This document shows, one piece after another, positions 7,263-19,800 of a stretch of 64,000 nt of DNA. The notes under the pieces were generated by a model. That model made no database searches, had not been told where the DNA came from, and was given only the letters and a program-made list of their open reading frames with translations. The DNA comes from Nocardia albiluteola. GTDB taxonomy: Bacteria; Actinomycetota; Actinomycetes; Mycobacteriales; Mycobacteriaceae. The number at the start of each line of letters is the position of its first letter. The stretch's first letter is position 1. The stretch covers positions 234,656 through 298,655 of the forward strand of contig NZ_JAHKNI010000011.1 in the NCBI RefSeq assembly GCF_018860155.1. Reading direction: 5' to 3'. Both the position numbers and the translations under genes were made by a program.

Positions 7263-8519
7263 TCAGGCGCGCGGCATCATCTCCGCGGCCCACAGCACCA
7301 TCATCCGCCAGTGGTTGTCCCACCACCCGGCGAACTGCGGCGAGCCGAGCTGCGGCGGCGCGGACTCGCCCTTGAACAGCAGCGACCGATTCAGCGGCCC
7401 CACCGGGTTCATCGGATCGGGAACCACCAAACCGGATGCACCCGAGGTCCGCGTGCCCGCGGCCTGGTCCGACGCCGCGTTGCCCAGCTCGAGCCCGTGC
7501 GAATGCCTGCCGTTCGGCCCCCACGCCACGGTGGTCGGTTCGCTGGTGCCTGGGACCTTCGCCCGCCGACCCGGTGCCCTCGCCGCCGGAGACCGCACCC
7601 GTGTGCCCTGGTCGGCCTCGGATTCGGACTCCGGCGCGGGCTGCTCCACCGGCGCCACCTGGTCGGACTGCGCCGCGGCCCGGGCGTCGGCAACCGGGGC
7701 GGTGGCCGGATGCGAGCCCGCCGTCGCCTCGTAGATGCCGCCCGCGACCGCGCCGCCGACCAGCACGCTCGCCGCCGTGACCAGGGCCCCGACGCCCCGC
7801 GACATCCGCGAGCGCTCCTGCTCGAACAGATCCACCGACGCCGGCTGCACGATCAGCGCGGCACCGACCGCCGCCGCGGCCGCGGCCACCTTGCTCGGGA
7901 TGATCGGCACGCCGAACCCCGACATCAGCGCGGCCGTAACCACCGGATCGCTTGCCGCCGAACCGATCATCACCACGGCCTCGGGCTCCACGCCGGCCGC
8001 GGCGAACTGATCCAGGGCCGCCGTGACCGCCGGACGCATCGTCTCCTCGCTGACCATCGAGCCGGTCCCCGTGATCGCCGTCACCACCCGATCGCGTTCG
8101 GGCGAGATCAGCGTGAAGCACTGATAGCCCGGCACCGCCTCGCACATCAGCAGATGATCGAATTCGGCCGTCCACGGCATCGCCCGGGCCAGCGCCAGAT
8201 GGGACGACTTCGCCGACACCAGCGAGGCCGTGCGCCACGGGCCCTCGGCCAGGCCCGTGACGATCGTGCGGCGCTCGGCCGCATCGCGGTATGTCACTGC
8301 CGCCCCGGCGATCTCGCGGTCCGGGCCGATCTCGTCGGCCAGGGCCTCCAGGGCCGCCTCGACCGCCCGCGGTAGGTTGGCCCGGCCCCCGCCGAATCGG
8401 AATGTGCGCTGGATGACCAGCCGGTCCGGCAGCTTGGCCTCGTCGTCGGATAGTGCCACCGCGTGGACGGTGCCGCGTTCGGTGGAAACACCGAAGGACA
8501 CCACGGATCGAGCAACCAC
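7263..8519 (-). CDS. Membrane-anchored hypothetical protein (DUF7159-like)
   Basis: The product is 418 residues. The N-terminal ~235 residues form a globular domain with repeated short hydrophobic strands and glycine turns (SVVSFGVSTERGTVHAVALS, then ITGTGSM, then VVMIGSAASDPVV), loosely reminiscent of an actin/HSP70-type fold. One membrane helix follows (about 246-268, GALVTAASVLVGGAVAGG). A Pro/Ala/Glu-rich disordered linker and a C-terminal tail with Trp and Met clusters complete the protein. The layout resembles mycobacterial and nocardial proteins annotated DUF7159; that name is from memory. The start is GTG 8519 with an AAAGG upstream. The biochemical role is unknown. Confidence 0.7.
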   Translation of the reverse strand: MVARSVVSFGVSTERGTVHAVALSDDEAKLPDRLVIQRTFRFGGGRANLPRAVEAALEALADEIGPDREIAGAAVTYRDAAERRTIVTGLAEGPWRTASLVSAKSSHLALARAMPWTAEFDHLLMCEAVPGYQCFTLISPERDRVVTAITGTGSMVSEETMRPAVTAALDQFAAAGVEPEAVVMIGSAASDPVVTAALMSGFGVPIIPSKVAAAAAAVGAALIVQPASVDLFEQERSRMSRGVGALVTAASVLVGGAVAGGIYEATAGSHPATAPVADARAAAQSDQVAPVEQPAPESESEADQGTRVRSPAARAPGRRAKVPGTSEPTTVAWGPNGRHSHGLELGNAASDQAAGTRTSGASGLVVPDPMNPVGPLNRSLLFKGESAPPQLGSPQFAGWWDNHWRMMVLWAAEMMPRA

Positions 8520-8684
8520 AGATCACGCCTTTCGATGTGCTGGTGAAATGTGCGCAGAGGTACGCCTACTCGGTATGTCTTCGTCGCGGTTTGCGGTCCG
8601 GATGGGTACCCGGGTGCAACAAAACCGGTATCCGACGGCGCAGCCGCGTGTCATCAGCGTGTCGCTACCGCTAGCCTGATAGGC

Positions 8685-9398
8685 GTGGTGGAAGCGCGAG
8701 CGGCAACGAGGTCGAACCGACGTCCGGACCCCGCGTTGGAGTTACAGGACGATCCGCAGGAACTCATGCCCCGGCGCCGCCCCACCCAGGAACGCAGCAA
8801 GCGCAAGTTCGACGCGTTGCTCCAGGCGTCGCGAGAATTGTTGGTAGAGGTCGGATTCGAGTCGTTCACCTGCGAGGAGGTCGCCGCCCGCGCCGAGGTA
8901 CCGATCGGCACGCTCTACCAGTTCTTCGCCAACAAATACGTGATCGTGTGTGAGCTGAACCGCCAGGATCTGGTCGCGGTGACCAGGGAGCTGTCGGACT
9001 TCCACGGCGAAATCCCGTCCATGGACTGGCTGCGGCACATGAACCGATTCGTCGACCACATGGCCGACCTGTGGATGACCGACCCGTCCCGGCGCGAGGT
9101 GTGGCTGGCGATGCAGTCCACCCCGTCCACCCGGGCCACCGGCACCATCCACGAGAAGGAATTCGCCGAGGTCGTCCAGGGGATGCTGCGCCCCCTGATG
9201 CCCCGCACCCCCCGCGGCCGCCGCTCGATGATGGCGCAGGTGCTGGTGCACGTGGTGTATTCGATGCTGAATTTCTCCGTGCAGGACGGGCTGCGGCACG
9301 AGGACGCGGTGGGGGAACTCAAGCGGTTGATGGTGGCTTATCTGCTGGTCGCGGAGAAGGAATCCCGGTCGGGCGGGCAGCGCGAGCCGCAGGGCTGA
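8685..9398 (+). CDS. TetR-family transcriptional regulator
   Basis: The product is 237 residues. The TetR DNA-binding domain begins after a charged N-terminal extension of about 35 residues: RKFDALLQASRELLVEVGFE, FTCEEVAARAEVPIGTLYQF, then FANKYVIVCELNRQDL. The ligand-binding C-terminal domain follows and ends with GELKRLMVAYLLVAEKE. Two in-frame GTG codons at 8685 and 8688 follow a TAGCCT hexamer at about 8672-8677 at a distance that suits a leaderless transcript. An ATG at 8766 is the alternative start and would remove the extension. The neighbours are divergent or unrelated, and the target genes are not evident. Confidence 0.8.
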   Translation: MVEARAATRSNRRPDPALELQDDPQELMPRRRPTQERSKRKFDALLQASRELLVEVGFESFTCEEVAARAEVPIGTLYQFFANKYVIVCELNRQDLVAVTRELSDFHGEIPSMDWLRHMNRFVDHMADLWMTDPSRREVWLAMQSTPSTRATGTIHEKEFAEVVQGMLRPLMPRTPRGRRSMMAQVLVHVVYSMLNFSVQDGLRHEDAVGELKRLMVAYLLVAEKESRSGGQREPQG

Positions 9399-9437
9399 CA
9401 CGCGGAAGGTGTCGGTCCGGCTGGTTAGCATGGGACC

Positions 9438-10106
9438 ATGTCGATCCCGCATCTCGCGTCTCCGGACCTTCCCGAGACGATGACCTGGGAAGAGCTCAAG
9501 GTGCTTCCTCAGGAGATCGCGCAGTACATCGAGCTGCGTGATGGGCGGCCGGTATGGATCGCCGAGGAGGTCCTTGCCAAACATGGTCCTTCCGAGCACC
9601 AGCGGTATTCACGACGTTTCAACACTGCGCTCGAAGCAACGGCACGGGAAGCCACACGCCGATCGCTGGGCCCTTGTTGGGATGCCGAGGGCGAGACCAA
9701 CGTGTTTCTCACTCTCGACAGGTCGAGCTTTGTAACACCGGATTTCATGGTGTTTCGCTGCCTCGAGCATGAATTCGACTGGATTTACGCAGACGATGTC
9801 GTCCTGGTGGGCGAGGTTCTCTCACCAGCGAATACACCGCGACAGATCGACGAGAAGAAGGCTCGATACGCAGCAGGAAAGATTCCTTGGTATTGGGAGG
9901 TCGAGCTCGGCCGTAATCCTCGACATATCAGCAGCGTGCGCGCCTTCGGCTTGTTCCCGAACAGCCTCGCCCTTCCCGAAGGCGTTACATCGTTGCGTTC
10001 TGCGCACTATGCCCTTGCCGAAGAGTGGACATTCGATGACGACGAGGGAATCGAAACAATGCACCCGTTCCCGATAAAAATTCCTTGGGCCGACCTGGCA
10101 TACTGA
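9438..10106 (+). CDS. Uma2-family (DUF820) endonuclease-like protein
   Basis: The product is 222 residues with a PD-(D/E)XK-type core. The Asp is in FVTPDFMVF, the Glu in VLVGEVLSPANTPRQIDEK and the Lys a few residues later in KKARYAAGKIPWYWEVE, matching the Uma2 family pattern. The N-terminus (LPETMTWEELKVLPQEI) is the usual lead-in. Uma2 proteins are widespread in actinobacteria and cyanobacteria and often lie in mobile contexts; the cellular function is unclear. The gene is noticeably less G+C-rich than its neighbours, which suggests transfer. ATG 9438 is the only sensible start. Confidence 0.85.
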   Translation: MSIPHLASPDLPETMTWEELKVLPQEIAQYIELRDGRPVWIAEEVLAKHGPSEHQRYSRRFNTALEATAREATRRSLGPCWDAEGETNVFLTLDRSSFVTPDFMVFRCLEHEFDWIYADDVVLVGEVLSPANTPRQIDEKKARYAAGKIPWYWEVELGRNPRHISSVRAFGLFPNSLALPEGVTSLRSAHYALAEEWTFDDDEGIETMHPFPIKIPWADLAY

Positions 10107-10137
10107 GCCGGTCCCCGGTAAAAGCGCGAGACAGGAA

Positions 10138-10161
10138 CTAACGCGACGCAGACCGCGTTAG
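10138..10161. terminator. Hairpin between Uma2 gene and acpS
   Basis: CTAACGCG at 10138-10145 pairs with CGCGTTAG at 10154-10161 around an 8-base loop. Position between convergent genes suggests a terminator, without a T-run. Confidence 0.4.
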
Positions 10162-10210
10162 CCCCGCCCCGAGCCTGGGCCCGACGGAGCGGAACCATCG
10201 TCACAGCATC

Positions 10211-10630
10211 TCAGGGGATCAGGTCGGCCAGCTCGCCCGGATCCTCCAGGACCACCATGGCGGCGGCGGTATCGCCGTCATGGGTGAGGGACAGATGGAC
10301 GCGAACGCGCGGGAGGAAGTCCGCTGCCAGGCCGTGCAGCTTGATGCTGGGCCGGCCCCAGGCGTCGTTGACGACCTCGATCAACGGATAGGGGTTGTCG
10401 CCGATCTGCGGGCTGCGGGCGAAGCGGGAGGTGGCCCACGCCTTCAGCACCGCCTCCTTGGCCGCCCAGCGCGCGGCGTAGCTGCGCGCCGGATCGGTGC
10501 CCTTGCTCTGACAGTAGCGGCGCTCACCGGCGGTGAAACTCTCGCGCAGCATGGTGGTTCCGGCGCGATCGAGCTGTTCGGCGAATTCGGAGATGGTGAC
10601 CAAATCCAGGCCGATACCGAGGATCGTCAA
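10211..10630 (-). CDS. acpS: Holo-[acyl-carrier-protein] synthase
   Basis: The 139-residue product transfers 4'-phosphopantetheine from CoA to the carrier domain of fatty acid synthase. It has the AcpS signatures ILGIGLDLVTISEF (metal-binding Asp) and ARWAAKEAVLKAW (Glu and Lys), plus the C-terminal HLSLTHDGDTAAA. The start is inferred as TTG 10630: AAGGAG lies ten bases upstream, and TTG 10639 is too close to it. In mycobacteria acpS follows fas, exactly as here, and AcpS activates FAS-I. It may also serve the peptide synthetase in this window, but a separate Sfp-type enzyme elsewhere is more usual. Confidence 0.95.
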   Translation of the reverse strand: MTILGIGLDLVTISEFAEQLDRAGTTMLRESFTAGERRYCQSKGTDPARSYAARWAAKEAVLKAWATSRFARSPQIGDNPYPLIEVVNDAWGRPSIKLHGLAADFLPRVRVHLSLTHDGDTAAAMVVLEDPGELADLIP

Positions 10631-10767
10631 GGCGTACAAGCTCCTTGTCTTGGTACGGATGTGTTATGCGGGGGTGGTGCAGCAACACATGGTTTGCGGG
10701 TCGGTTCCGGCCGCGGCCCGTCACCGACCCTACGGGATCGGCGCCGGGCCGCGGTGCGAATGCGCGA

Positions 10768-10799
10768 CGACGCCGCCCACTGTCTGGTGAGCGGCGTCG
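10768..10799 (-). terminator. Hairpin after fas
   Basis: CGACGCCGC at 10768-10776 pairs with GCGGCGTCG at 10791-10799, and the loop has a further three-base stem. It starts 12 bases after the fas stop on the minus strand and may attenuate read-through into acpS. Confidence 0.6.
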
Positions 10800-10811
10800 C
10801 CGGGTGTTCAT

Positions 10812-13800
10812 CTACTGCGCGAGTTCGCCTGTGCCGCAGGAGCCCTGGGCCAGGTACAGCCCATCCGAGCCCAGGCGCGCCTGCTCCGAGAGCAGCACGT
10901 CGGCCTCCAACTGACGGGCCTGCTTGGCCGGGGTCCCCTCGCCGCCGAGACGACGATCCGCCGGGCGCTCGTACAGCGGGGCGCCGCCGCACATGGCCTC
11001 GGTGAACCGCTGACGCCCGTCGAGCTGACGCTGCTGGGCCCGGCGCTGGTAGTCCTCGCGCCGCTCGGGGTCGAGCGCGGCCAGGAACGCCTGCGGGTGC
11101 ACGATCGCCAGCAGGCCCGACACGTGGCCGAAGCCGAGCGAGGTGACCAGGCCGGCCTTGAGCGCGAACCGGTCTCCGAAGCGCAGCGGCTCGCGCGCCC
11201 ACACCAGATGCGGGTACTCGGCCATCTTCTCGTCGACACAGTCCAGGCTGCGGTTCGGCGGGATGACGCCCTGCTCCAGCACCTGGCACAGGCCGATCAT
11301 CTGGAAGGCCGCCGCGCCGCCCTTGGCGTGGCCGGTGAGCGACTTCTGCGACACCACGAACAGCGGCGCGCCCTCGGAGCGTCCGATGGCCGTGGCGAGC
11401 CGCTCGTGCAGCTCGGACTCGTTGGGATCGTTTGCGCCCGTGGAGGTGTCGTGCTTGGAGATCACCGCGATGTCATCCGCGGTGACGCCCAGCTTGCGCA
11501 GCGCCGCGGCCAGCTTGGAGTCCCGGCCGCCGCGGCCCGCACCCAGCGCGCCCAGCCCGGGGGCCGGGATCGAGGTGTGCACGCCGTCGGCGAACGACTG
11601 CGCGAAGGCGATCACGCCCAGCACCGGCAGGCCCATCTCGGCCGCGACGTCGCCGCGGGCCAGCAGCACCGTGCCACCGCCCTGGGATTCGACGAATCCG
11701 CCGCGGCGACGGTCGTTGGCGCGGGAGAAGTAGCGATCGCTGATTCCCTTGGCGCTCATGGCCGCCGAGTCCGCGGTGGCGGACATGTCACCGAAGCCGA
11801 CGATGCCCTCGATGCCCAGATCGTCGTAGCCACCGGCCACCACGACATCGGCCTTGCCGAGGCGGATCTTGTCCACGCCCTCCTCGACCGAGACCGCCGC
11901 GGTCGCGCACGCCGCGACCGGATGGATCATTCCGCCGTAGCTGCCGACGTAGGACTGCACCACGTGCGCCAGGGCGACGTTGGGCAGGGCCTCCTGCAGG
12001 ATGTCGTTGGCGCGCGGCTCACCGAGCAGGTTGTCGATGTACAGCGAGCGCATCGAGCTCATGCCGCCCATGCCGGTGCCCTGGGTGTTGGCCACCAGCG
12101 AGGGGTGCACCCAGCTCATCAGCTCGGCCGGGCTGAAGCCCGAGGACAGGAACGCGTCCACCGTGCACACGATGTTCCACAGCGCCACCCGGTCGATCGA
12201 GGCGGCCATGTCGGCGGAGATGCCCCACTTGGTGGGATCCCAGCCGGTGGGGATCTGACCGCCGACCGTGCGCGAGAGCTTGGCCTTGCGCGGCACGCGA
12301 ATCTCGGTGCCCGCCTTGCGCGTCACCTGCCAGTCGCCCGAGCCCTCGACCGGCGCGATGACGGTCTGCTCCGGGTTCGCGGCGTGGAACGCGCGGGCCT
12401 GCGCCTCGTCGCTGACCACGAAGGTCAGGTCCTTGTCCAGGAATACCGAGGTGAGCAGCGGCGCGGCGTTGTCGATCATGGCGCCGTCGTCGCCGTAGCG
12501 GCGCACACCGCACCGCTCCACGACGGTGTCGTGGTAGCGCTCGGCGACTTCGGATTCCTCGACGTACTCACCGGATTCGACGTCGTACCAGCCCGGCTTG
12601 GGATCGTTCTCCCAGGCGACCAGGCCGGTGGTCCACGCCAGCTCCAGCACACCCGCGGCCGACAGCTTGTCCTCGACCTCGAACTCGAAGCGGGTGCGTG
12701 CCGAACCCCAGGGGCCCAGCTCGCCCGCGCCGACGATCACGACCATGTCGGCGAGATCCGCGGTTACCGAACCCCATTCGGGGGTCGGCAGCTTCGAGCT
12801 CAGCGTCGGCGGGGCAGGCAGCGCCGCAATGGTCTGCGCCGCAACGTCTTGCGCGTCGTCGGAGGCCGAGGCCTGCTCACGCGCCTGCTTGGCCAGCTCG
12901 GGCAGATCCAGCTCGGCACCGGCCAGACCGCCGGTCAGGTCGAGCTGCCGCGGTGCGGCCGCGGCGTCCACGCGGGCGGTGCCGGTGCACGATTTCAGCA
13001 GCTCATCGGCCATCTCGTCGGTAGACCACGTGCGCACCCCGGCCTTCTCCACGGCCTCGACCAGCGGGTCGTTGCCGCCCATCAGGCCGGTGCCGCGCAC
13101 CCAGCCGATCAGCGCGTGTACCAGCGTGACCCGCGCGGCCCAGGACTTCTCCGCTCGCCACTTGCCGACCACCGCGTCCAGGGCGGCCTTGGACTCGCCG
13201 TAGGCGCCGTCGCCGCCGAACATGCCGCGGTTGGGCGAACCCGGCAGCACCACATGCAGTTTCGCGTCGACGTCGTGGTCCGCGCCGATCGCGGACAGGC
13301 CGCCGATGAGCCGCTCCACCGACCAGAGCAGCACCCGCATCTCCATTTCGGCGCGGGCGCCGGCATCGGAGAGGTCACCGGCCACGCGCGGCGCGGCGAA
13401 CGGGAACAGCAGCGTCGGGGTCATCGCCTCCTTGAGCAGAACCTTTGCGCCACCGGCATTGTCGACCTGCTCGGTGCCTACCCACTCGATGAGCGCGTCC
13501 ACATCGGCGTAGGAGGCCATGTTCGCGGGCACCACCCACAGGGCGGCGCCGCGGCGGGCGTTGTCGCGGTAGAGCTGCTTGTAGAAGCCCAGGCGGGCGT
13601 CGTTCAGCGTGGAGGTGGTGACGATGACCGTCGCGCCGCCGCCGAGCAGCCGCGCGGCGGCCGAGGCGGCGATGGAACCCTTGCTGGCGCCGGTGATCAC
13701 GGCGATGTCGCTGGACCACTCGCCGGCCTTATCGGTGCTCAGCGCGGCCTCGGCGATGCGCTCGTACCGTCCGGCCAGCACCGAGCGGGCCTCGCTCATC

Positions 13801-16800
13801 GCGCGCTGGCGCCACCAGTTCGCCTGTGCGGCAACGGCCTTGCCCGCGCCGAGGAAGCCCTGGACCGAGTCCTGCTCCGCAGCGGAGTCGTCGGCGAGCC
13901 AGAGCCGGGCCAGATCCTCGCGGGCGGTGGCCCAGCGGTCGTCGATCAGCAGAGCCTTGCGGGCGTCGAACGCGGGGGCGACCAGCCGCGGCCAGTCCGA
14001 ACCCAGCTCGGCGGCAACGAGATCAACCAGGGTGTCGGGCGTGGCCTCGGGCGCGGACACCTGCTCGGCCAGGCCCAGCTGCTCGAGCACGACCCGCGCC
14101 GCGGTGGCCAGCACGCCGTCGCGGCCGGTGATCTGCTCGGTGAACTCGCCCAGCGCGGCCGCGTCCACGGTCGCGCCGCCGCCACCACCGGCGGCCGGCA
14201 GGGAGACCGCCACGCCCCGGCGCGCGGCCACGGCCTGCACCGCGGCGTCGATCGCGGCGTCCACCGCCGCGCCGTCGCCCGGCGCGCCGGATACCAGCCC
14301 GCCCAGGTCGCCGCCGCGAATGCTGGCGCCCTCGCGGGTGCCGAGGGAGACCTCGGCGGTGACGTGGTGCGCCCAGCCGTCGCCGAGCTCCCAGACCTTC
14401 TTGACGCGCTCGGCGATCGCGGCCGGGCGCTTGCCCGACGGGCCGAACACCTTGCGCAGGTGGTCGCCGATGGCGTCCGACAGCACCGAACCGAACGGCT
14501 TGTAGGTGCGGGCCAGCCGCTCGACCGTCGCCGAGAGCGCGCCCATGTCGGCATCGGCCGCGCCGTCGATCGCGCCGAGGGACAGCTCCGAGCCGAGGTC
14601 GACCAGCAGCTGGTTGCGGCGCGATGAGACACCGTCGCACAGGCCCTCGATGGTGTCGACCGGTCCGATCTGATCCATCCGCAGCTTGGTCCACAGCGCG
14701 ATCAGCACGCGGGTGGCATCGGCCGCGGTGAAGGAGATGTCGTCCGGGCGGGGGCCGCCGGACGGGGCCGCCGGGGCCGCCACGGGGGCCGCGGCAGCGG
14801 GAGTCGCTGCGGCGGTGGCGGTCTCGGCCGGAGTCTCCTCCGGCTCGTCCACCGGCGCGGGATCGGTGTCGGTGGAGTACACCACGCCGGCCTCGCGCTC
14901 GATGTTCAGCACCTCCACCTTGGCGGTGGCGAACTGCGGCAGCTTGAGGGTGTTGGAGGCCAGGTTCGCCACGGTCGGCGTTGCGGCCAAACCGATTTCG
15001 ACGAACCGCTCGACCCCGAGCCCGCCCCGGGCGGAATCGCCGAACAGCAGGTCCTGGGTCTCGATCCAGCGCACCGGGCTGGCGAACTGCCAGGCCAGCA
15101 GCTCGATCAGCACCACGCGGCACAGCTCGGACGGGCGCTGCGCCCAGTTCTCGAAGTCGGCCAGCACCTTCGACAGCGGTTCGGAGGGAACCAGATCGGC
15201 GATCTCCTGAATGAAATCCCGGTCCAGCGAGAAGGGCTTGGGCACCAGGTTCGGAATGTAGCGGCCGGTCAGCACCTCCGGCTGCAGGTTCTCCGGCAGC
15301 AGTTCCTCGAGCTTGCCGCGGAACTCGGGCACGCCCTTGCGCAGCACGGTCGAGTGGAACGGCACGTCGATGCCGGGCACCAGGATGAACGCCCGCTTGC
15401 CACCGAATTCCGCACGGCGGCGCTCGATCTCGGCCTCGAGCTCCTCGAGACCCTTGACCGTGCCCGCGATCGCGTACTGCGCGCCGCGCAGGTTCAGGTT
15501 CACGACCTCGAGGAATTCGCCGACCCGATCGCCGATTGTCTTGACCCAGTCGGTGACCTCGGCGTCGGGCAGCCCGATCTGCGAGGGGCGGATCGCGGCC
15601 ATCCGATAGTCGCTCTGGCCCTTGGCATCCCGGGGCACCAGCTCGTGCATGGCCGAGCCGCGCTGGAACACCACCTCGAGCACCGCCTCGAGCGGCAGCA
15701 CCCCGGCGACCGCGGCCAGGGCGTTGTACTCGCCGACCGAGTGCCCGGCCAGCATCGCGCCCTCGACGAACGCGCCGGCCTCGCGCAGCTCGGCCACCTG
15801 AGCCACGCCCAGGGTCGCCATCGCGACCTGGGTGAACTGGGTCAGGTGCAGCACCCCCTGCGGGTGGCGGTACTCCACGCCGCGGGCCTTGAGGTAGGTC
15901 GGGTTGTCCCGCACCACAGCCAGGATCGAGAAGCCCAGCGCCTCGCGGGTGTGCTTGTCCGCGCGCTCCCAGATCTGTTTGGCCGCCTTGGACCGCGCCC
16001 GGGCGTCCAGACCCATCCCCTTGGTCTGAATGCCCTGGCCCGGGAAGGCGTACACGGTCTTCGGCGCGGCCAGCCGACCCGTGCCCGTCATCACCAGATC
16101 GCCCTCGATCCGGCAGGACACCTCGACGATCTCGCTACCGGCGTCCACCGCGACGCGCTCGACGCGCACGTCGATCTCCGCGCCCGGGCGGACCATGCCC
16201 AGGAACCTGGTGGTCCAGGCGGTGAGAGTCCGTGCGGGCAGCGAGGATTCGGGGTCCACGGCCGACACCGCGTGCTGCGCGGCGGCCGAGAGCCACATGC
16301 CGTGCACGATCGGGCTGCCCAGCCCGGCCAGCTTGGCGGCGTTGGCGGAGGTGTGAATCGGGTTGTGATCGCCGGACACCGCGGCAAACGCGGCCATCGC
16401 GCGGGGCGCGGTGACGGTCACGTCGCGACGACGACGGCGCGGAGTGTCGGTGGCCTCCTCGGAGACCGTCCCGGCCGCGCGCGGCGGGTCGGACAGCTCG
16501 CCGGCGCCGTTGCGGCCGCGAATCGCGAAGCGCTCGGTCAGCGTCGCCACCGTCGGGGTGTCCAGGCCGTGATCGCGCATCACGCCGACGGTGACGCGCA
16601 CCTCGGCGACGCGGCCCATATCGGTGTCGACGACCTCGCCCGACTCCGCGCGCACGGCGAGAATCGCGTGCTCGGCGGGCAATTCGCCGGTCAGCTCGAT
16701 CCGGTGGTCCAGGTGGACCAGGTCCAGCATGCCCTCGATGACGTGCTGCCCGGCCTCGGTGCGGGTCGCGCCCAGCACCGCGAACACCGCGGGCCAGCAT

Positions 16801-19800
16801 GCGCCCACGAGCACATCCGGCACGGTGCGGCCGATGGTGCTCAGCGTCGCGGGCAGACCCGAACCGGTGACACCGGCGTGGTCGGCGATCAGGTCCGGGC
16901 TCCAGGCCACATTCACGTGCGCGACACCGGATTTGACCTCCGGCAGCGACTTGCCCGCGGCGACCGCCAGCAGCGCCGACATGGCGGCCTCGGCGTCGTC
17001 CTGCGCGATGACCGGCGCGCCGCCGTTGTACGCGGAGGCCGGCACGGTGATCCGGATGCGAACGGCGTTGTCGCCCAGCAGCGGAACGGTGAGCTCGACG
17101 TAGGCGTTGTCAGTGTCCGGACCCTCGATCGACACCAGGGTGGCGCCGGTCGGCGGGTGGTGCGCACCCTGGCCGTCCACGGCCCACTCGGCCAGATCGC
17201 CCAGCCGGTGTACCGGGTTCAGCGTGGTGCGCCCCGCCCACTGCACATCGGGGGCGGCCAGCACGAGATCGATGACGCCCGCGGTGACCTCGGCGCGGCG
17301 GCGTCCGTCCACGGCCAGCGGCGTCACCCCGCCGCGGATGAGGGTGTGGGCGGTGTCCTGCTCGAAGCGGTCCAGCAGCTCGCCGACCGGCTCGTCCACC
17401 CGGGTGATGCCCGCGACGGCCACGGTGCCGGGGATGATGCAGACCTGATCGGCGCCGTAGCGCGGATCGTGGGCCTGCCACAGCGAATCCGAGCGCCACC
17501 AGCGGCGCACGTCGCCGTCGACGACGGGTACGAAGTTGACGGGCTTGCCCGGGGTCTTGCACAGCGCGACGAAGAACGGCACGTCGGCCGGGTGCAGCAC
17601 GGTGTCCGCGGCGGCCGGGTACTGCTCCTTCAGCGTGCAGATCGCCTGCACGGGCGCCTCGAACGCGGCGTCGTCGGTGAAAAGCGTTGCGATCTCGCCG
17701 CGGTCGGCCGGGTTGAGGCGGGATTCGGTGCGGCGCACCATCTCCGCGAAGCGGTCGCGCCAGGTGATGTCCAGCCACACCGAGCGGGTGGCATCCGCGA
17801 TGGCCTCGGAGAAGTCCGCGCCGCAGTCGAAGTCGGTGCGGCGATCCAGACCCACCGCGAGCTCGACGTAGCGCTCGAGCCACTCCAGGTAGCTCATGGC
17901 CGCGACATCGCCGAAATACGGCTTGGCCGTGACGTTCAGCGCGGCGATGATCTCCTCGCGCCGCTCGGCGACGGCGTCGGCATTGCCCGCGACCTCGTCC
18001 AGCAGGCGGCCGGTGCGGGAGGCGGCGTTGTCGATCTCGTGAATGTCCGCGCCCAGCTGGCTACGGCCCGAGGCCATTCCGCCCACGGCGGTGCCCGCGC
18101 CGACCCACTCGGGATGTCCGGGGGTGTCCACCAGCAGCTGCTTGACCTCGGGTGCGGTGGTCGCCTCGAGGGTCGCCATCGCGGCGGTGCCGACCAGCAC
18201 GCCGTCCAGCGGCATCACCGGATAGCCGTGCGCGGCAGCCCATTCGCCGGTCAGGTACTCCGTGGCGCGCTCGGGGGTACCGATGCCGCCGCCGACGCAG
18301 ACCACCACGTTGGCGCGGTTGCGCAGCTCGGCGTAGGTGTCCAGCAGCAGGTCGTCCAGGTCCTCCCACGAGTGGTGACCACCCGCGCGGCCGCCCTCGA
18401 TGTGCATGATGACCGGGTAGTCCGGCACCGCGTCCGCGATGCGCAGCACGGCGCGGATCTGCGCCACCGTGCCCGGCTTGAACGCGACATGCGAGATACC
18501 GACCTCGGTCAGCTCCTCGATCAGCGCGACGGCCTCGTCGAGCTCGGGGATGCCCGCGGTGACGATCACGCCGTCGAACGGCGCACCGGCCGCGCGGGCC
18601 TTCTGCACCAGGCGCTTGCCGCCCAGCTGCAGCTTCCACAGGTAAGGGTCCAGGAACAGCGAGTTGAACTGCACCTCGCGGCCCGGGTGCAGCAGCGTCT
18701 TCAGCTCGGCGACGCGATCGGCGAAGATCTGCTCGGTGACCTGCCCGCCGCCGGCCAGCTCGGCCCAGTGGCCCGCATTCGCCGCGGCCGCAACGATTTT
18801 CGCATCCACCGTGGTGGGGGTCATGCCCGCCAGCAGGATCGGGGAGCGGCCGGTGAGCCGGGTGAACGCGGTCTCGACGACCACGCGCCCGTTCGGCAGC
18901 CGAATCGGCTTGGGGGCGAAGGCCTCCCACGCCGGGGACACCTCCGGCGCCGCGCCGGGGGTGAACAGGGCGCGCTGGCCAGTGCGGGTCGAGGCCGCCA
19001 CGATCCCGACCCCGGTGCCGCGCAGCGAGCCCTGGGTCAGCCGGCTCAGCAGGTCGCCGGGACCCAGGTCCAGCATCCACTGCGCGCCATCGGAAATCGC
19101 CTCGTCCACGATCGCGACCCAGTCCACCGGATCCACCAGGATGGCCCGGGTGAGGTCGGCGGCGAGCTGCTCCTCGATGCCGCACTGCTTGGCCCAGCCG
19201 ACCACCATGTCGACGGTCTCGGCCAGCGCGGGGTGATGGAAGCCGACCTCGACCTCGACATCCTCGAAGACGGGCGCGAACACCGCGCCGCCGCGCTTCT
19301 TGGCCTCGCGGTCGCGGGTCTGCTCGTCATGGATCTCCGCGCAGCGCTGACGAACCCGGTCCAGCTGGGCGACGGTGCCCGAGAGCACCGCGCGGCGACG
19401 GCCGTTGCGGATGGACACCACGGCGGCAGCGGCGGGATCGACGTCCCGGGAGACCTCGGCGACGATCGCCTTCAGCTGCTCGGGATCCACGTGCGAGACG
19501 GCCACCATCGGCGACTTCTCGCCGACCGGGATCAGGCCGCGCCGCCGGGCCACCAGCGTCGCTGCGGCGCCGATCAACTGGGCCAGCCCCAGCAGCTCCG
19601 CGTCGCGGGCGCCGTTCGCCTGCGCGGCGCGCGCGGCCAGCAGGCCCTGGGAGTGACCGATCACCGCGGCCGGCGCGTGCTCGGCCGGATCCAGCCCCTG
19701 CAGCCGCAGCGCGCGCAGCGCGGCGACCTGGCTCAGGAACACCCCGGGCATGGAGATGGCGGCCGAGCGCAGCACCTGGGGGGCCGGGGCGGCGGACACC